A stretch of DNA of 64,000 nt from Aricia agestis (GCF_905147365.1 NC_056417.1:11988501-12052500), one strand, 5' to 3'; positions 8,661-20,813 are shown, numbered from the stretch's first letter. The notes: generated from the letters alone by a model not told the origin. A program made the numbers and translations.

Positions 8661-10458
8661 TGTCGCGGACTTTTTTGTAGATATTTATAAGATCTACAAT
8701 TACTTATAACATTTATGGTTCTATCTTATATAGTTTCGGCAGCGTACGCAAAATAAGTAACTTTTCTGGTTGATTTTACACCTGTCGTCCGAAAAACCCA
8801 AATATCTTACGAAACCCAATTTTTTCCAAAATGAAATTTAGCCTATGTTCAGCAGAAATAATGTAGAATCCATTGGCTTTTGCTTGGAGTAGTTTAAATA
8901 AAGCCAAAATCCTCGAACTTGTATCTATAAGGATTCAAAAGTTCTGTTGGGTACCTTCGGAATCAAGGTACATCCTGGTGCAAAATCTTACTTTTTGGTA
9001 GTATATGCCTGAAACACTTCAGAAAAAATCGAAATCACTATATGTTTCCATATAAATTTTGAAGAGTTCCCTCGATTACTCATGGATCCCATCATCAGGT
9101 CACCACTTTTATGAACGTAATCGTTGAACATACATAAAAAAGAAAAAAAATACATACAGCCGAACGTATTACATACATATATACATTTATGGAAGCCGGT
9201 CAATAAAAATATAGTCACTCTGCAGTAAATTTTTATCTTAAAACCATTTTAAGTTTAGAGTTTATTAAAGAGTTTTTATTCATCTATTAAATTAAAATTG
9301 ATTTCAATTTTGTTAGTCTCGCTTACTGAAACTCAAAACTTATTTTAGATTAGTCTTCACTATGTCTCGAATTATAAAGAATCTTGAAATATTCGTGGTA
9401 GTCGATTGAAGGCCAAATGACGGTGAACTTCGTAGTACTACTACTATAAGTTACTAATTATACTGTAACTGTAAGAGTACAGGCTATACAGTTTAATTTA
9501 ACAACGTCTATATTTCGAATAATATAGACGTTGACACATTTCTGAAGAATATTAACAAACATCATTGCGTTATACTTGCCAAAATATTCCACATTTTGAG
9601 GAAAAAAAAACCTTTTATACGCGCGACGCGTTCCGACTTCCGACACAGGTAAATAAGAAAAATAAATTCCTTCGCTCTTATTATTTCTGTTTTTGTATAT
9701 TTTGCAGGTTTTTTTGATCAAAGCTTTGATTGAACTATCATAAATTTTGTACCGAAGGAACAATTTCTTTGTTCCGATTCGCAATAAGACATTTCCTCGG
9801 AAATAACCGCGTTTACATTTATTCATTTTCTTTTCCTTGAAGACGCTCATTTTTATTCATTTTCGTAGTAAATTAAGTTTTTTCTTGGCGGACATTACAC
9901 CAGTGCGGTCAGCATGGCCAACGAGAAAATTTTGTCTAGGGTGTTTTCTCGATGTTCATGTTTGTCTCTTCATCTGTTAAATTGACCCTAACATGACATA
10001 TATTTTTTGTCGTGTAGATCTGTCGTCAAAATAACACAATTTTGTCGAGTTTTGTCGAGATTTTGACATTATGAGAAGAGAAGTTTTTAACTACGCTCGA
10101 GAGTGAGATATCTCGTACCACGAGCTAGACGCACTGATCGTGGTAGATTTGAGACGAATAAATCTGATTAATCAATAGGTTATACTACTGCAATATTTTT
10201 ATGCTAGACGGCAGCACAGACAGTAAACAAAAAGATTTTCGTTCGACGTTTGTCGCATTACTTACTATGTGTGCAACTATAGCGCCCTCTGCTCAGACCG
10301 TTGATATTCCCTATTGACATGGCAGTTTAGAAGCTTTTGCCTTAAGTGTCTCTTTATCTGAACGATCTAAATCTACTTAATAATTGTTTTTGGTTAAATA
10401 TGAGTACCAAATAACATTTAAAATAGTCCAATAGTTAGTAATATTAGAGCGAGCAAAA
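8661..10458. other. AT-rich non-coding sequence
   Basis: I see no repeat family, exon or RNA gene. ORFs of 76 and 130 codons on the minus strand (8988-9218, 9458-9850) are rich in Phe, Lys, Asn and Ile, as expected of random AT-rich sequence. Contains a locally symmetric CGTCTATATTTCGAATAATATAGACG near 9506. Confidence 0.6.
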
Positions 10459-10640
10459 TATAATAAGTTCCTCCGTTTTTCCACATTTTCCTCTTTCATT
10501 CTTCACTCCTATTGGTCGCACCGTCATATAATATAGCCTAACTCTAAAAAAAACTATATTACAAAACAAAGGACGTTTTATTAAAACCCTGAACCAGTAT
10601 TTTCTGAGATTAGCACGTTCAAACAAAATATAAACAAACA
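10459..10640 (+). repeat. LINE-tail repeat fragment
   Basis: Shares TCCGTTTTTCCACATTTTCC, CTCCTATTGGTC, ATAATATAGCCTA, CTGAGATTAGC and GTTCAAACAAA in order with the element at 5239-5775, so it is an internal-to-3' fragment of the same family. Confidence 0.6.
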
Positions 10641-11072
10641 CATAAAGTATAAAAATAAGCTCTTTAGCTTTATAAAGTATAGAATTTAATGAATTTAACT
10701 ATTCGTTGAAGCTAAAGAGATTTTCCTTGTCCTCGAACAATGTATGAGTTAGCCAGTAAAGTCTGTTAAGTCGGAGTGACCACAGGCCCAGGTGGCTCTA
10801 CAAATATACAGTAGAGTACCTTTGACGTTTCTTGCAGTCAAACTCAATTAACAGCAACAATTTCATTGGCTGAGAGCACTGTCTAGCCACTCTACTCGGT
10901 CGGTGTGATCAGGCCCTTTTATAATAAACTACGGAACCCTAAAAGCGTAAACTTATTTAATGCTAGATTTTCCCACAACTGCTTTGCATTTTACAGTGTT
11001 TACATAAGTGAAAACTCTACAGTTATCGTTTTCCTCCTTTCTTCCTTTCAAGTTTTTTTTGGGACTATTATA

Positions 11073-11440
11073 CTTAAGAGCTCACCTGACTCTAAAAATC
11101 AATCATCGTCCTTCTCTCTTCACACTCACGCCCGTCTTTCATATGCCAGGTGAAAAAGGACGGCGCGGAATCATCGCCGAGTTAGTTTTACTTGAATAAA
11201 AGACGAACTAAGTATAATGATTATGAAAAAAGTGTTTTGAGGAAATTTAGGTTTTATCAATACCTTTTTAGATATTAAAAAATATTAAAGAAAAGACAGC
11301 AAACTTCGAAGATCCAAGCAAAAATGTGTCTAAAACATGGTTTTTTGTAAAAAAGATACTATCGAGCATTTTTTGAGTAATCGTGTTTTCGTCTTGAGCA
11401 TTTAATCTTTATGAACTGAAGTTACTTGTGTCAAAAAATC
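11073..11440 (+). mobile_element. TTAA-type MITE family T4, diverged copy
   Basis: Shares ATCGTCCTTCTCTCTTCACA, CTCACGCCCGTCTTTCATAT, GCCAGGTGAAAAAGGACG and GATTCATCGCC-like sequence with 21019-21416 and, inverted, 38682-39118. The left end TTAAGAG is a decayed form of the TTAAGAGGGCGACTAA terminus. The right end is not resolved. Confidence 0.55.
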
Positions 11441-11514
11441 AGTTTTCTAGACCTTACAGATTTTGAGATCTAGGTTAAAGTATGTAGTCACGTTAGGGTC
11501 ATATGGGCTCTTAA

Positions 11515-11735
11515 TATGGTATCAATATAAAATTCTTATCTTGAAACCGCTTGAACAAGTGATAGCCAAACATATAGGCAGCAGAATATACAATTTCGCA
11601 TATTTTATGACATTACTAGATCTCCAGACTCCATACCAAATAAAAAAAACGATTCAGCGGTTTGGGCGTTAAGAGGTAATAGACAGACAGATAGACATAC
11701 ACACTTTCGCATTTATAATAATTATTAAGTAAAGA
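11515..11735 (+). repeat. RTE-like LINE 3' end fragment
   Basis: Contains CTCCATACCAAAT, GATTCAGCGGTTTGGGCGTT, AGAGGTAATAGACAGACAGA and CACACTTTCGCATTTATAAT, the consecutive landmarks of the RTE-type 3' tail common in Lepidoptera. The same set occurs at 26500-26715 and inverted at 60480-60800. Confidence 0.65.
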
Positions 11736-12050
11736 TTATTAGTAAGGATTAAAACATTGACTACGGATTCTATTTTTAAAATTGGAATTTAAGTTTTGTC
11801 CCCTCACAATGGGCCGAAGCTGCATTCCAAATTCGAATTGTACTTCGTTCCATTGTTCAAAATATTTTTTAGGCGGCAAATTCAAATATCGAATCGGCAA
11901 ATGTCCTTAGCATTGAGATATAGACTAGGTCCTCAGTATTCACCAAAAAGAACGAGCATAAACACAAAATCACACAAAAGCGATGAATTAACGAAGCGAA
12001 TGTTCAAAATGTTACTGGTTATAGTGGTTTGGTAATCAAAGTTGGTTTTA

Positions 12051-12347
12051 CGTGGGAGAGCCATGCTTTGGCACGAATGGGCCGGCTCGACCGGAGAAAT
12101 ACCACGTTCTCACAGAAAACCGGCGTGAGACAGCGCTTGCGCTGTGTTTCGCCGAGTGAGTGAGTTTACCGGAGGCCCAATCCCCTACCCTATTCCCTTC
12201 CCCACCCTCCCCTATTACCCTATTCCCTCTTAAAAGGCCGGCAACGCACCTGCAGCTCTTCTGATGCTGCGAGTGTCCATGGGCGACGGAAGTTGCTTTC
12301 CATCAGGTGACCCATTTGCTCGTTTGCCCCCTTATTTCATAAAAAAA
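12051..12347 (+). mobile_element. Retroposon family L, copy 2
   Basis: Near full-length forward copy from CGTGGGAGAGCCATGC to CCCCCTTATTTCATAAAAAAA. The variable tract is a run of CCCCTACCCTATTCCCTTCC-type units. The A-run after TTTCAT marks the 3' end. Confidence 0.9.
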
Positions 12348-12571
12348 GTGGGTACGCCTCGACATGAAAATATTATGTCTATAGCCAAAATAGAGGGACG
12401 AGGCACCCGCGGTTATTAACCTAACTAGTCTAGGAGCAATTTGCGAAATGCCCAAAATGTTATTGTTTGATTTAAGACACAGTAAAGGAATATCTATGCA
12501 ACATTTGCAATTGCATTTGCAATATTATGCGCCACAGATAGATTATAGAGAATATTTTAAATAAGTAATTG

Positions 12572-12622
12572 GTAATAGCCTATCCGGCACTTTATCAGTA
12601 AGTGGTAAAACAGGCCCTTAGA
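12572..12622 (+). repeat. End fragment of the foldback family at 37328
   Basis: AATAGCCTATCCGGCACTTT, AGTAAGTGGTAAAACAGGC and CCTTA match the right end of the foldback at 37328-37464. Only one arm is present. Confidence 0.55.
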
Positions 12623-13432
12623 ATAATAATTTACAGTTAAAACAAATTTGCTCCATTCTTAGTTCTAGCTGAATATGAAAAATACTAAACCTCAAGTTTA
12701 AACTACATTTTTTCACGCCTAATCCCCATACATTTTATTATGTGGAAAACAAATACTTTGAATCAAGGGAAAATATTATACATTTTTTTTTTCACTTTAA
12801 TAAAAAAATGTGTGAACGAAGTTGTGGACAATTTAGTTCGTTTTTGAAATGAATGCAATTGTGTTGCACAATAAAAAAATCTACAATCAAGGCGTATTAG
12901 TTTACGCGTAATTCGCTTAGAAAAAAATGGAAAACATTTCCTATACGTTTCAAAATACATTTTTAAACCGGTTTTTGTTCGTGCAATCGAAAAATTCCAA
13001 TTTGTTTCTTCTTGCATTTATATTTGAAACATTTAGGTTTCGCCAGTGATATTGTACTTATACAGATATGTTACGTCCATACTATTTTCCGACTTAAATC
13101 TCTTCCGAACAATTTTCAAATTCAAAATTGCAGACATTGACAAATTTGACAGATGAGTGAAACAAAAGATACGAAAAACCATTTACGTAAAAGAGACAGT
13201 TCTATTTTTGAACGTCGAATCGTATCGCTGTCTCTTTCTTCGCCTGAGCTATGACGAAAATTCGATTTTTTCCAGATTGTTCGAAAAAATTATTGAAAAT
13301 GTAAATAATCGAGGTATTTATTGCAATCAAGACATGTGGTAAGAGATTCCATGTGTTTTGTTTACTTTCGAGTCATAATTGGTACATTTTCGATACACGC
13401 ACGACGTCATTTTCAATTTATTTAGGTAAGAC

Positions 13433-13565
13433 AAGACGTGGCACGTTCGTGACTGCGCTCGATGCAGACTAAACAACAGACGCCCCAATTGGGCCGTATT
13501 TGAAGCTTCACAACGCGCGCGGTTGTAACATATCTAGTTTGAGTATTTCATCATTGGGTTTCGCA
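13433..13565 (+). repeat. Repeat P2, copy 1
   Basis: AAGACGTGGCACGTTCGTGA, CTGCGCTCGATGCAGACTAA, ACAACAGACG, CAATTGGGCCGTATTTGAA and CACAACGCGCGCGGT recur at 15127-15250 in the same orientation. A roughly 130-bp unit of unknown class. Confidence 0.75.
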
Positions 13566-13736
13566 CTATGGCATCCATTATACGATCATACAAGCGACCA
13601 ATGATATTCTACTTATACAGATATGTTACGTCCATACTATTTTCCGGCTTAAATCTCTTCCGAACAATTTTCAAATTCAAAATTTCAAACATTGACAAAT
13701 TTGACAGATAAGTGAAACAAAAGATACGAAAAACCA

Positions 13737-13782
13737 TACGAAAAACCATTTACATAATCTTTTATGTAAATGGTTTTTCGTA
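13737..13782. repeat. Perfect 21-bp hairpin inside duplication copy 2
   Basis: Arms 13737-13757 and 13762-13782 are perfect reverse complements with a 4-base loop (TCTT). The stem is TACGAAAAACCATTTACATAA. Copy 1 of the surrounding duplication has a single ACGAAAAACCATTTACG here and no hairpin, so the inverted duplication arose after the copies split. Confidence 0.9.
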
Positions 13783-14034
13783 TCTTTTGTTTCTTGACAG
13801 TTCTATTTTTAAACGTCGAATCGTATCGCTGTCTCTTTCTTCGCTTGAGCTATGACGAAAATTCGATTTTTTTCAGGATTGTTCGAAAAAATAATTGAAA
13901 ATGTAAATAATCGAGGTATTTGTTGCAATCAAGACATGTGGTAAGAGATTCCATGTGTTTTGTTTACCTTCGAGTCATAATTGGTACATTTTCGATACAC
14001 GCACGACGTCATTTTCAATTTATTTAGGTAAGAC

Positions 14035-15126
14035 CAAAGAGAATGTCATATACTACGTAACAAGAGGTCGGACTTAGAAGAAAAAAAATTAACATTTATT
14101 ATTTTTTTAAATTGAAACTAAATTTAAATTTTTTAAGTGCAAAACCTTCCACTCTAAACATACCAAAAATTTAAAAAAAATGAGCTCAATAAATGTTTTA
14201 TTTCAATAAAAATTATTGTACATAGCTAAATAAACACAAAACAATAAAACAGATTTAATCCACAAGGTTTAGGCAACAAATCCGTCCGCTGCGTACGCTC
14301 CGATTCCGATCCAGTGGACGCGCATCTTTATGCATACACACATAAGTATTATTACTTTGTTTCGTCACACCCTATACATACGACAGCTGAAATCTATCGC
14401 GTGGGCTCAGGCCAGCTGTATACCACCTCACTTGATCAGAGGATTTTCCCTTAGTGGCCGCACCTCTCATAATTCCATACCTTCCTTCTCCTCCTTAAAT
14501 CTCCTTACCTGCCTGCAGACTAAAATGTTGCAAACTAGTACAGGGACCTAAAAATCTGAAATTAATGAAAAGTTTTTCATTTACTACATTTCCATACGTA
14601 AATTATTATAGTTAATAACCTTAACGTGCAATTAATTACTATAATAAATCAATAGACACATTTCAACATTTTCTAAATTAACTGCATATATACTGATACA
14701 TTATAATATTTTCCATGAGTAATTATCTATCTTTTTCATATTATTATAGTTTAAGTTGGAAATTATTATACAAATAATATGCAAATAATCCCTATGACAT
14801 ACTTTGTATTAGAACACGGTATGACATAGTTATGTTTTGATTTAATTTTTTAATTTACGGTTATATTTACATTTTACAATGTCTTACCTTTCGTTTTTCA
14901 ATAATTAATCCACTAATTTACAATTTTTGAAAGAGTTGCTATAAAATAATTTTCACTAACTGAAAATCGAACTTTGAGTTTTAAACTTCTTCTTCGTCTT
15001 TTATTATTAACCAGTCACAGTCGATCTTGCTTAAAAATTGTACAGATTATCCAACTTGGTTTAGGTGCTACGTTTAAATTTGGAACCCAATTTTTTTTTT
15101 GTTCGAAAGTTTCACCCACCTGGGTA
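14035..15126. other. AT-rich non-coding sequence
   Basis: No repeat family or exon recognised. Homopolymer-rich, with many ATTATTA and TTTAAATT stretches; the 73-codon ORF at 14330-14551 has no coding signature. Confidence 0.6.
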
Positions 15127-15250
15127 AGACAAGACGCAGCACGTTCGTGACTGCGCTCGATGCAGACTAAACAACAGACGGCCCAATTGGGCCGTATTTG
15201 AATCTTCACAACGCGCGCGGTAGTAACACGTCTGCTTTAAGTTTTTCATC
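15127..15250 (+). repeat. Repeat P2, copy 2
   Basis: Second copy of the P2 unit (see 13433-13565), directly followed by repeat P. At 13565 the sequence after P2 differs, so P and P2 are separable units. Confidence 0.75.
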
Positions 15251-15253
15251 ATT

Positions 15254-15612
15254 GCAAGCGACAGTCAATTCCGTCAATCATGAATTGTGTTTGACTGATG
15301 GACTGATGAATGGTATTAGACGGTCATTTAATTCTCTTCAGTTTTATGTCAGTCAAAAAGCCATAATTTTCAAAGGTATACGTTTCTAATTTTTTTCCTA
15401 TTTTGTCAGATGTGACAATGCTCACTCAAAATACGTACGACGACTGATTATACGACTGATGGTTGCATGAATCAAAAATCAAGATATCCAGATTTTCGTC
15501 AATCAACTTCATGCAACCATCAGTCACTGCATTACACGACAGGTTATGCATCAGTCACAGTCATGACTTTGGCAAAACTGACAGCAAAACCTACCGTGTA
15601 ATGTTTGCCTAA
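15254..15612 (+). mobile_element. Repeat family P, copy 1
   Basis: From GCGACAGTCAATTCCGTCAA to CCGTGTAATGTTTGCCTAAG, this aligns in inverse orientation with 61285-61640. TGACTGA-type and TGCATGAA-type motifs recur in both orientations within the unit (GATGGTTGCATGAATCA and ACTTCATGCAACCATC), giving internal foldback structure. About 355 bp, so probably a non-autonomous DNA element; no target duplication resolved. Confidence 0.7.
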
Positions 15613-16143
15613 GTTTTATAGATAATGGCCTTATTTTGTTGGCCTAGTAATCCTAGCAATATTATTAATTTTATATTTTTTAAACTACTTAAATGAGAAA
15701 AAATAGTATTCTATTTCTCGGAAACTACTTATGGTACATAATATTATTATCATTTAGTATTGCCCATTTTGGGACAGCGACAATAGTTATTAGATAATTA
15801 CTTATAAAAATATAAATTTATGTTTTTGTGTCACCTGACCTTATTGAGGGTTGTACTAACGAATTTTTCTGTTTTTTTTAATACAAGAATAACAGAAGAA
15901 TACTTACAGCTTTACGCCGAAGAATATCGCTACAGCTTAATCTCATATTTACAAAACACAAAAAGTCACGTACGGCGAACCGTTAAGATACAATCTTAAA
16001 GAACACTCGAAGCGCCAAAACGCCCTAAAATCTAAAATTAACCTTTATGTTCACCACAGTAAAATGTATAAGAGTACCACTTGAGTTCGAGTGAGCTATT
16101 CTAAGTTCTATTGTGGGGTCTTAAAGTATAATTTTCGTTGCAG

Positions 16144-16236
16144 TGCCGAGGACGGTTTTGAAGGAAAGGTACGAGAGCGCCCCTGAGGAGGACGAAGTCG
16201 CACACGATGTGTCGGATCTTGAACACGACGATATCG
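16144..16236 (+). CDS. Internal coding exon of an unnamed membrane protein gene
   Basis: A 93-nt exon between the acceptor ATTTTCGTTGCAG (AG at 16142-16143) and the consensus donor G|GTAAGT at 16237. Read with two bases of a split codon first, it gives PRTVLKERYESAPEEDEV then AHDVSDLEHDDI and leaves one base (G). The segment is strongly acidic (about a dozen Asp/Glu in 30 residues). The leftover G joins the AC at the start of exon 31866-32021 to make Asp, in frame. GC content and codon use stand out against the AT-rich flanks. Upstream exons are outside the window. It should lie in the extracellular juxtamembrane part, because the transmembrane helix follows two exons later. Confidence 0.8.
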
Positions 16237-16792
16237 GTAAGTGCCACTTACAGTTCCTTAACAAAATGTTGCTATACATTGCTACCAAGGAGCAGTGCCG
16301 AATTTTTTTTTATGAGAGTAGGCAACTTTATCTCCGCCGCACCATGTACATAATCTGTAGGGCCTTTGTGGATGCTGCCGCCAACGAAGTTCCTTATCGA
16401 GCGTTCGGCGTAAAGAAGGCTAGACATGGAACGATATTTGACCTCGATACTTTTTTATTAGTGCCTGCATGGTAGGGGTAGAGGACGTTGATAGTATTAA
16501 TGTGCGTCAACTAGATGGCGTTTTTTGAGAATAAACCGACGCGTTGTTAGTATTCCTGGGCGTCAATAGAATATGACGTTTTTTAAAATATTTTTTGAGT
16601 GTATAATATGTAATATACAGGTTTTTTGAACATGATTAGAAATAACTTCGTTCCATTCGGGTGTCCCTTGACACCTCTCAAGGTTTTTTTTATTAATCAG
16701 GAGCTGCCAAAGAAGAGTAATAACAGTATAATAAGATTATCATACAGTAAAAGTACAGCTGTGTATATAAGATATTATTACTCGATATAATT

Positions 16793-17079
16793 AAATAAAT
16801 AATAAATAAATAATATCTATCGACGCTTCACACCACGTCAGTCTGGCCCCGTGGTAAGTACCTGAAGGACTTGTGTTACAGGTACCAGACAACGGATATA
16901 TATTTAATACTTTTTATACTATACATATATTTAAGATTTTTATTATATGATACACATATTTAATACACATCCATGACCCAGGAACTTTGAAAAACTTTTT
17001 GTTCCGTCGGCGGGATTCGAACCCGCGACCCCCGGCTTGAGCTACCAACGCGCTCACCACTGAGCCACAGAGGTCGTCA
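16793..17079 (-). mobile_element. tRNA-derived SINE family T2, copy 1
   Basis: On the minus strand the head reads GACCTCTGTGGCTCAGTGGT ... GTCGCGGGTTCGAATCCC, with A-box-like TGGCTCAGTGG and B box GGTTCGAATCC. The body runs AGTTTTTCAAAGTTCCTGGG ... CCGTTGTCTGGTACCTGTAA ... GGGGCCAGACTGACGTGG and ends in a TTATTTATT simple repeat. Three other copies are at 36889, 38474 and 63103. The cloverleaf is degenerate, so this is not a functional tRNA gene. Confidence 0.85.
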
Positions 17080-17199
17080 AATTCATTTTTTGTTACAGTT
17101 TACTTAAACTTACTCACACAAGATGTGTGCCCGATTTTGGCTGACTAGACTAGACTGAAGATAGTGGCGGCCATGGCCAAAATATATATAAATATATAT

Positions 17200-17530
17200 T
17201 TTTTTATGAAATAAGGGGGCAAACGAGCAAACGGGTCAACTGATGGAAAGCAACTTCCGTCGCCCATGGACACTCGCAGCATCAGAAGAGCTGCAAGTGC
17301 GTTGCCGGCCTTTTTAAAGAGGGAATAGGGTAATAGGGGAGGGTTAGGATGGGAAGGGAAGGGAATAGGGGAGGGTAGGGAAGTGAACAGGGTAGGGGAT
17401 TGGGCCTCCGGTAAACTCACTCATTCGGCGAAACACAGCGCAAGAGCTGTTTCACGCCGGTTTTCTGTGAGAACGTGGTATTTCTCCGGTCGAGCCGGCC
17501 CATTCGTGCCGAAGCATGGCTCTCCCACGT
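17200..17530 (-). mobile_element. Retroposon family L, copy 3
   Basis: Full-length minus-strand copy. The variable tract on the plus strand is a G-run array (GGGGAGGGTTAGGATGGGAA and on), with at least eight runs of three or more G. The ORF starting MSLPEAQSPTLF on the minus strand is a family artefact found in several copies. Confidence 0.9.
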
Positions 17531-18545
17531 ATAAAATATTATTTTTATACGTGGAAGATATTACATAAATGTAATATTATTTTTTATGATGAAAACTTCT
17601 TAAGTAGCGTTGTATGTAAGAACTAAATAAAATAAATATGTACTACTTTTTTAGATGGATAACAATCATCGGCAGCTCGACAAAAACTTTTAACTCACTA
17701 AAGTAAGGCAGCGTTACAGAGATTTGTAATATTGGGTGTATTTAAACTTAGGTCATTACAAATTCAAATAACACAGGCATCTGGTAGCCCCGATAAAAGT
17801 ACTTAGGAAAAATTACTAAAGTACCTTCTCTGTTTCACGAAACTCTACAACATAATAATTCTGTTGTTCTTTTAAAATATTCAATTGCCATTGCGGCTTC
17901 GCGAGAGTAAAGGCATAGTCTGAAACAGTTTTTGTTTATTTGGAACAACACAGTAAGTACCTACTAACTTACTCAACTTCAAAAAAGAAAAGGACCGCTT
18001 TGTAACTGCTTATTAGAATAACTAAAAAGTGACGTTGTTTAAACTAAGTTTAAACATCGACACTTAAAATCTTTTATAGGTTTAGAAATCAAAAAAGTGT
18101 AAATCTCTCGGGAAATTTTGCTGAAATAAAAACTATCGTATAACGACATAATCATAGAATTATAATTAATGATTGGTAGCGCCGCGTGCTACGACGTAGA
18201 CCAATGAATAATAAGGACATAATATTATTACGATCATGCCTTCAGTTTAGTGTCGCCGCTCACGGGCCACACACGACAGCCACAAGAAGCAAGACAAAGC
18301 ACAAAAGTAGCGGTCACTGACGTGAACCGTGTGCGGCGAGTCCATAAATTTATGAAAACTACATGAAATATGCCGGTAGCGACGTTTGGTGGTTGTGGCC
18401 GGTGGCCCTTAGATGTTACTATAGTTGCTTGCAACTCGTTAATTTTACCGTAAATTTGAAACACTCGCTGTCCTTCTCCTTGGTTGGTGGTCTACTTTAT
18501 CACCTGTTCAGTAGTATGAGCACGTACAATGTGAACACACTCAGA

Positions 18546-18929
18546 GTGGGTTGCACCAACTTACTTTAACTATAACGATAACAAAATGTCAAATCAACTG
18601 TCAAATCTCTGGTTAAGTCAATAACAATGGTTATAAAATAACGCCATTTTTAACGATAACCGTAACCGCTCAATTTTGACTGGTGAATGTTAAATTTGAC
18701 ATTGGGCTCACAGTGTTTTCAAAACAAAATATTATGATTTCCTGACAATTTGTACGGATAATAATTAATTTTCTTATACTCTCAACCCCGTAACTTTAAC
18801 TGGCTATAAAGTCATGGTGCAAGGGACGTCTGTCAAATTCTGTGGTTATTGTTATAGTTAATGCTAAAATTTACCTTAACTGTAACCTTAACAGTAACTC
18901 TATCAACGCGTGTGGTGCAACCTACCCTA
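18546..18929. mobile_element. MITE with GGTTGCACCA ends
   Basis: Left end GGGTTGCACCAACTTACTTT, right end TGTGGTGCAACCTACCCT, imperfect inverted termini. The interior repeats AACTATAACGATAAC/GTTATTGTTATAGTTAA in both orientations. About 384 bp, no ORF. Class not determined. Confidence 0.65.
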
Positions 18930-19296
18930 ACAATCAAATATTTTTTGTAATTTTAGAACATTCAATTCTACAGTGCCTCGCCATAAAAATACTAGTCGAG
19001 ATCTTTCTCAATCTTGTTTAGTTCTAACGACACTGTGGGGAACAAATTCGTAAGTTTTCAAATGGAAAGAATTGCGAGATAAGTGCAAAGTACACCCCAA
19101 TTTACCGAGGAGCAAGTTTGGGACGAGTTGGGGAGGAATTGGGACGATTTTGGGAAGAGTTGAGACGAATTGAGACGAGTGTGGGACGTGTTGTCTTAAG
19201 AATTTTCGGGTCATAATTAAATGTCACTTATGCTAGCGTGCTTACCGGAAGTACGCTATGAGCAGCGGTCCTCTAAAATTGTGCGCATTTTATTAT

Positions 19297-20149
19297 GCAG
19301 GGTGTAACAAAACAAATACTTTAGGGTATACATGTATGAGTAAATTTTATCCCTCAGAAAATTTGCCCATATTTAATTTTAAAAAAAGACGGGTACTTGC
19401 CGGCAGAAGTGAAAACTTGATTATTAACGTTGTGCATTATTTTTTAACCCATTTTTTATGAAAATCGATTTTTAAAAAATCGTTTTTTTTAATTAATCGA
19501 AACCCTTACAATCGACTAAAAACTATAGACAATCGAAAAAAACAATCGATTATTCGATTAATCGATTTCGATGTTACAACACTACTCTTCAACCGTCTTA
19601 CGGTTTTTCGATGAGCACGAGAATCTGACGTGAGATTCACAGTTTTTACCCATCCGACAAAAGTGCTCAACGCCGCTAAAGAAGGTTTCACTAATTCAAA
19701 AATAAGTTGTTCAGCCCTGCTACTTTCAATGTGTGATAAAACTAAGTGATAATACTTTTGGGTGGGTATGTGTCCCTTATATAGAATTCACTGCGAAAGC
19801 GGCAGCGCTGAAAGAGCAAATATTTTTGTGATTTGTATGGGGAAGCGCCTCCGCGTCATGAATTTTTCTATACAAAGGTGAAAAAAAGTTCTCTTTCAGC
19901 GCTGCTATTTTCACAGCGAACTCTATATAGGGGACCCATATACACCCTAAAGTATTATCACTTAGTTTTGTTACACCCTGTATAGAGTTCACCGTGAAAG
20001 TAGCAGGACTGAACATTTTTTTATTTTATTTAATTTGGACAAATATTTCATAGTAATAAAAGTAACTCTTTCAGTCTGGAATTTTTACAGTAAACTAATA
20101 GGGGACACGTACACAACCTAAAATATCACTTTGTTTAGTTACACCACGC
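19297..20149. mobile_element. Foldback family V, outer copy (interrupted)
   Basis: Left end GCAGGGTGTAACAAAACAAA then TACTTTAGGGTATACATGT; right end inverted, ACGTACACAACCTAAAATAT then TTTAGTTACACCACGC. About 45 bp of imperfect inverted terminus. TTCAGCCCTGCTACTTTCA (19710-19728) pairs with GTGAAAGTAGCAGGACTGAA (19992-20011), flanking the inner copy at 19731-19980, so an outer element appears to have received a second one. Confidence 0.5.
19731..19980. mobile_element. Foldback family V, inner copy
   Basis: A 250-bp near-palindrome. The left arm reads ACTAAGTGATAATACTTTTG ... AGCGGCAGCGCTGAAAGAG; the right arm is its inverse, CTCTTTCAGCGCTGCT ... AGTATTATCACTTAGTTTTG then TTACACCCTG. Compare 60936-61194. 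The left terminal bases have decayed (GTGTGATAA in place of GGTGTAACA). Confidence 0.75.
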
Positions 20150-20495
20150 ATTGTATTATGATTATTTCAAGTTAGGTACGTAACAACAAAAGGACTTACC
20201 TCAATATACGCACAATACCTGCACGGTTATCGCAGATCGCAGCACATGCCGATATGAATAATCCCTGTAGGTAAAGTTGGTAATTGCCAAGTGAACAATA
20301 TGGCAGCGTAACGAGCCTCCATGCATTACGTATGAGCACAGTCCACAACGTACTTTGATAGGAATGTTTTCTGGAGTAGTTAATTTGGGGTATTGATTTT
20401 ACCTACATAATGTTTTATAAAAATTAATGTTGGTCTTTATTTCTATTTGCCATTCACTTAACATATTTTATATAATATTATATTAAGTATTTATA

Positions 20496-20813
20496 AGTGG
20501 GAGAGACATGCTTCGGCACGAATGGGCTGGCTCGACCGGAGAAATACCACGTTCTCACAGAAAACCGGCGTGAAACAGCGCTTGCGCTATGTTTCGCCGA
20601 GTGAGTGAGTTTACCGGAGACACTATTCCCTTCCCTATCCTCCCCTATTCCCTTCCCTTCTAATCCCTACCCACCCCTATTACACTATTACCCCTTAAAA
20701 GGCCGGCAACGCACCTGCAGCTCTTCTGATGCTGCGAGTGTCCATGGGCGACGGAAGTTGCTTTCCATCAGGTGACCCGTTTGCTCGTTTGCCCCTTATT
20801 TTATTTTAAAAAA
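20496..20813 (+). mobile_element. Retroposon family L, copy 4
   Basis: Forward copy from AGTGGGAGAGACATGC to GCCCCTTATTTTATTTTAAAAAA. Variable tract of CCCTATCCTCCCC-type units. Confidence 0.9.

Larger units (their letters stand above)
13047..14034 (+). repeat. Direct segmental duplication, about 390 bp
   Basis: Copy 1 (13047-13432) and copy 2 (13602-14034) are near identical from TGATATT(G/C)TACTTATACAG to TATTTAGGTAAGAC. The spacer 13433-13601 begins with repeat P2. Copy 2 is longer because it carries an inverted duplication at 13737-13782 (separate entry). A 61-codon ORF in copy 1 is not kept open as a conserved frame in copy 2, so coding is unlikely. Confidence 0.85.

Noticed and set aside
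9458..9850. 130-codon minus-strand ORF
   Set aside because: Lys/Asn/Phe/Ile-rich composition as expected from AT-rich DNA; no domain or Kozak support.
16143..16475. 110-codon ORF extending exon 16144-16236 rightward
   Set aside because: A GTAAGT donor at 16237 and the in-phase join to the next exon are better supported; the sequence after it has intron-like composition.
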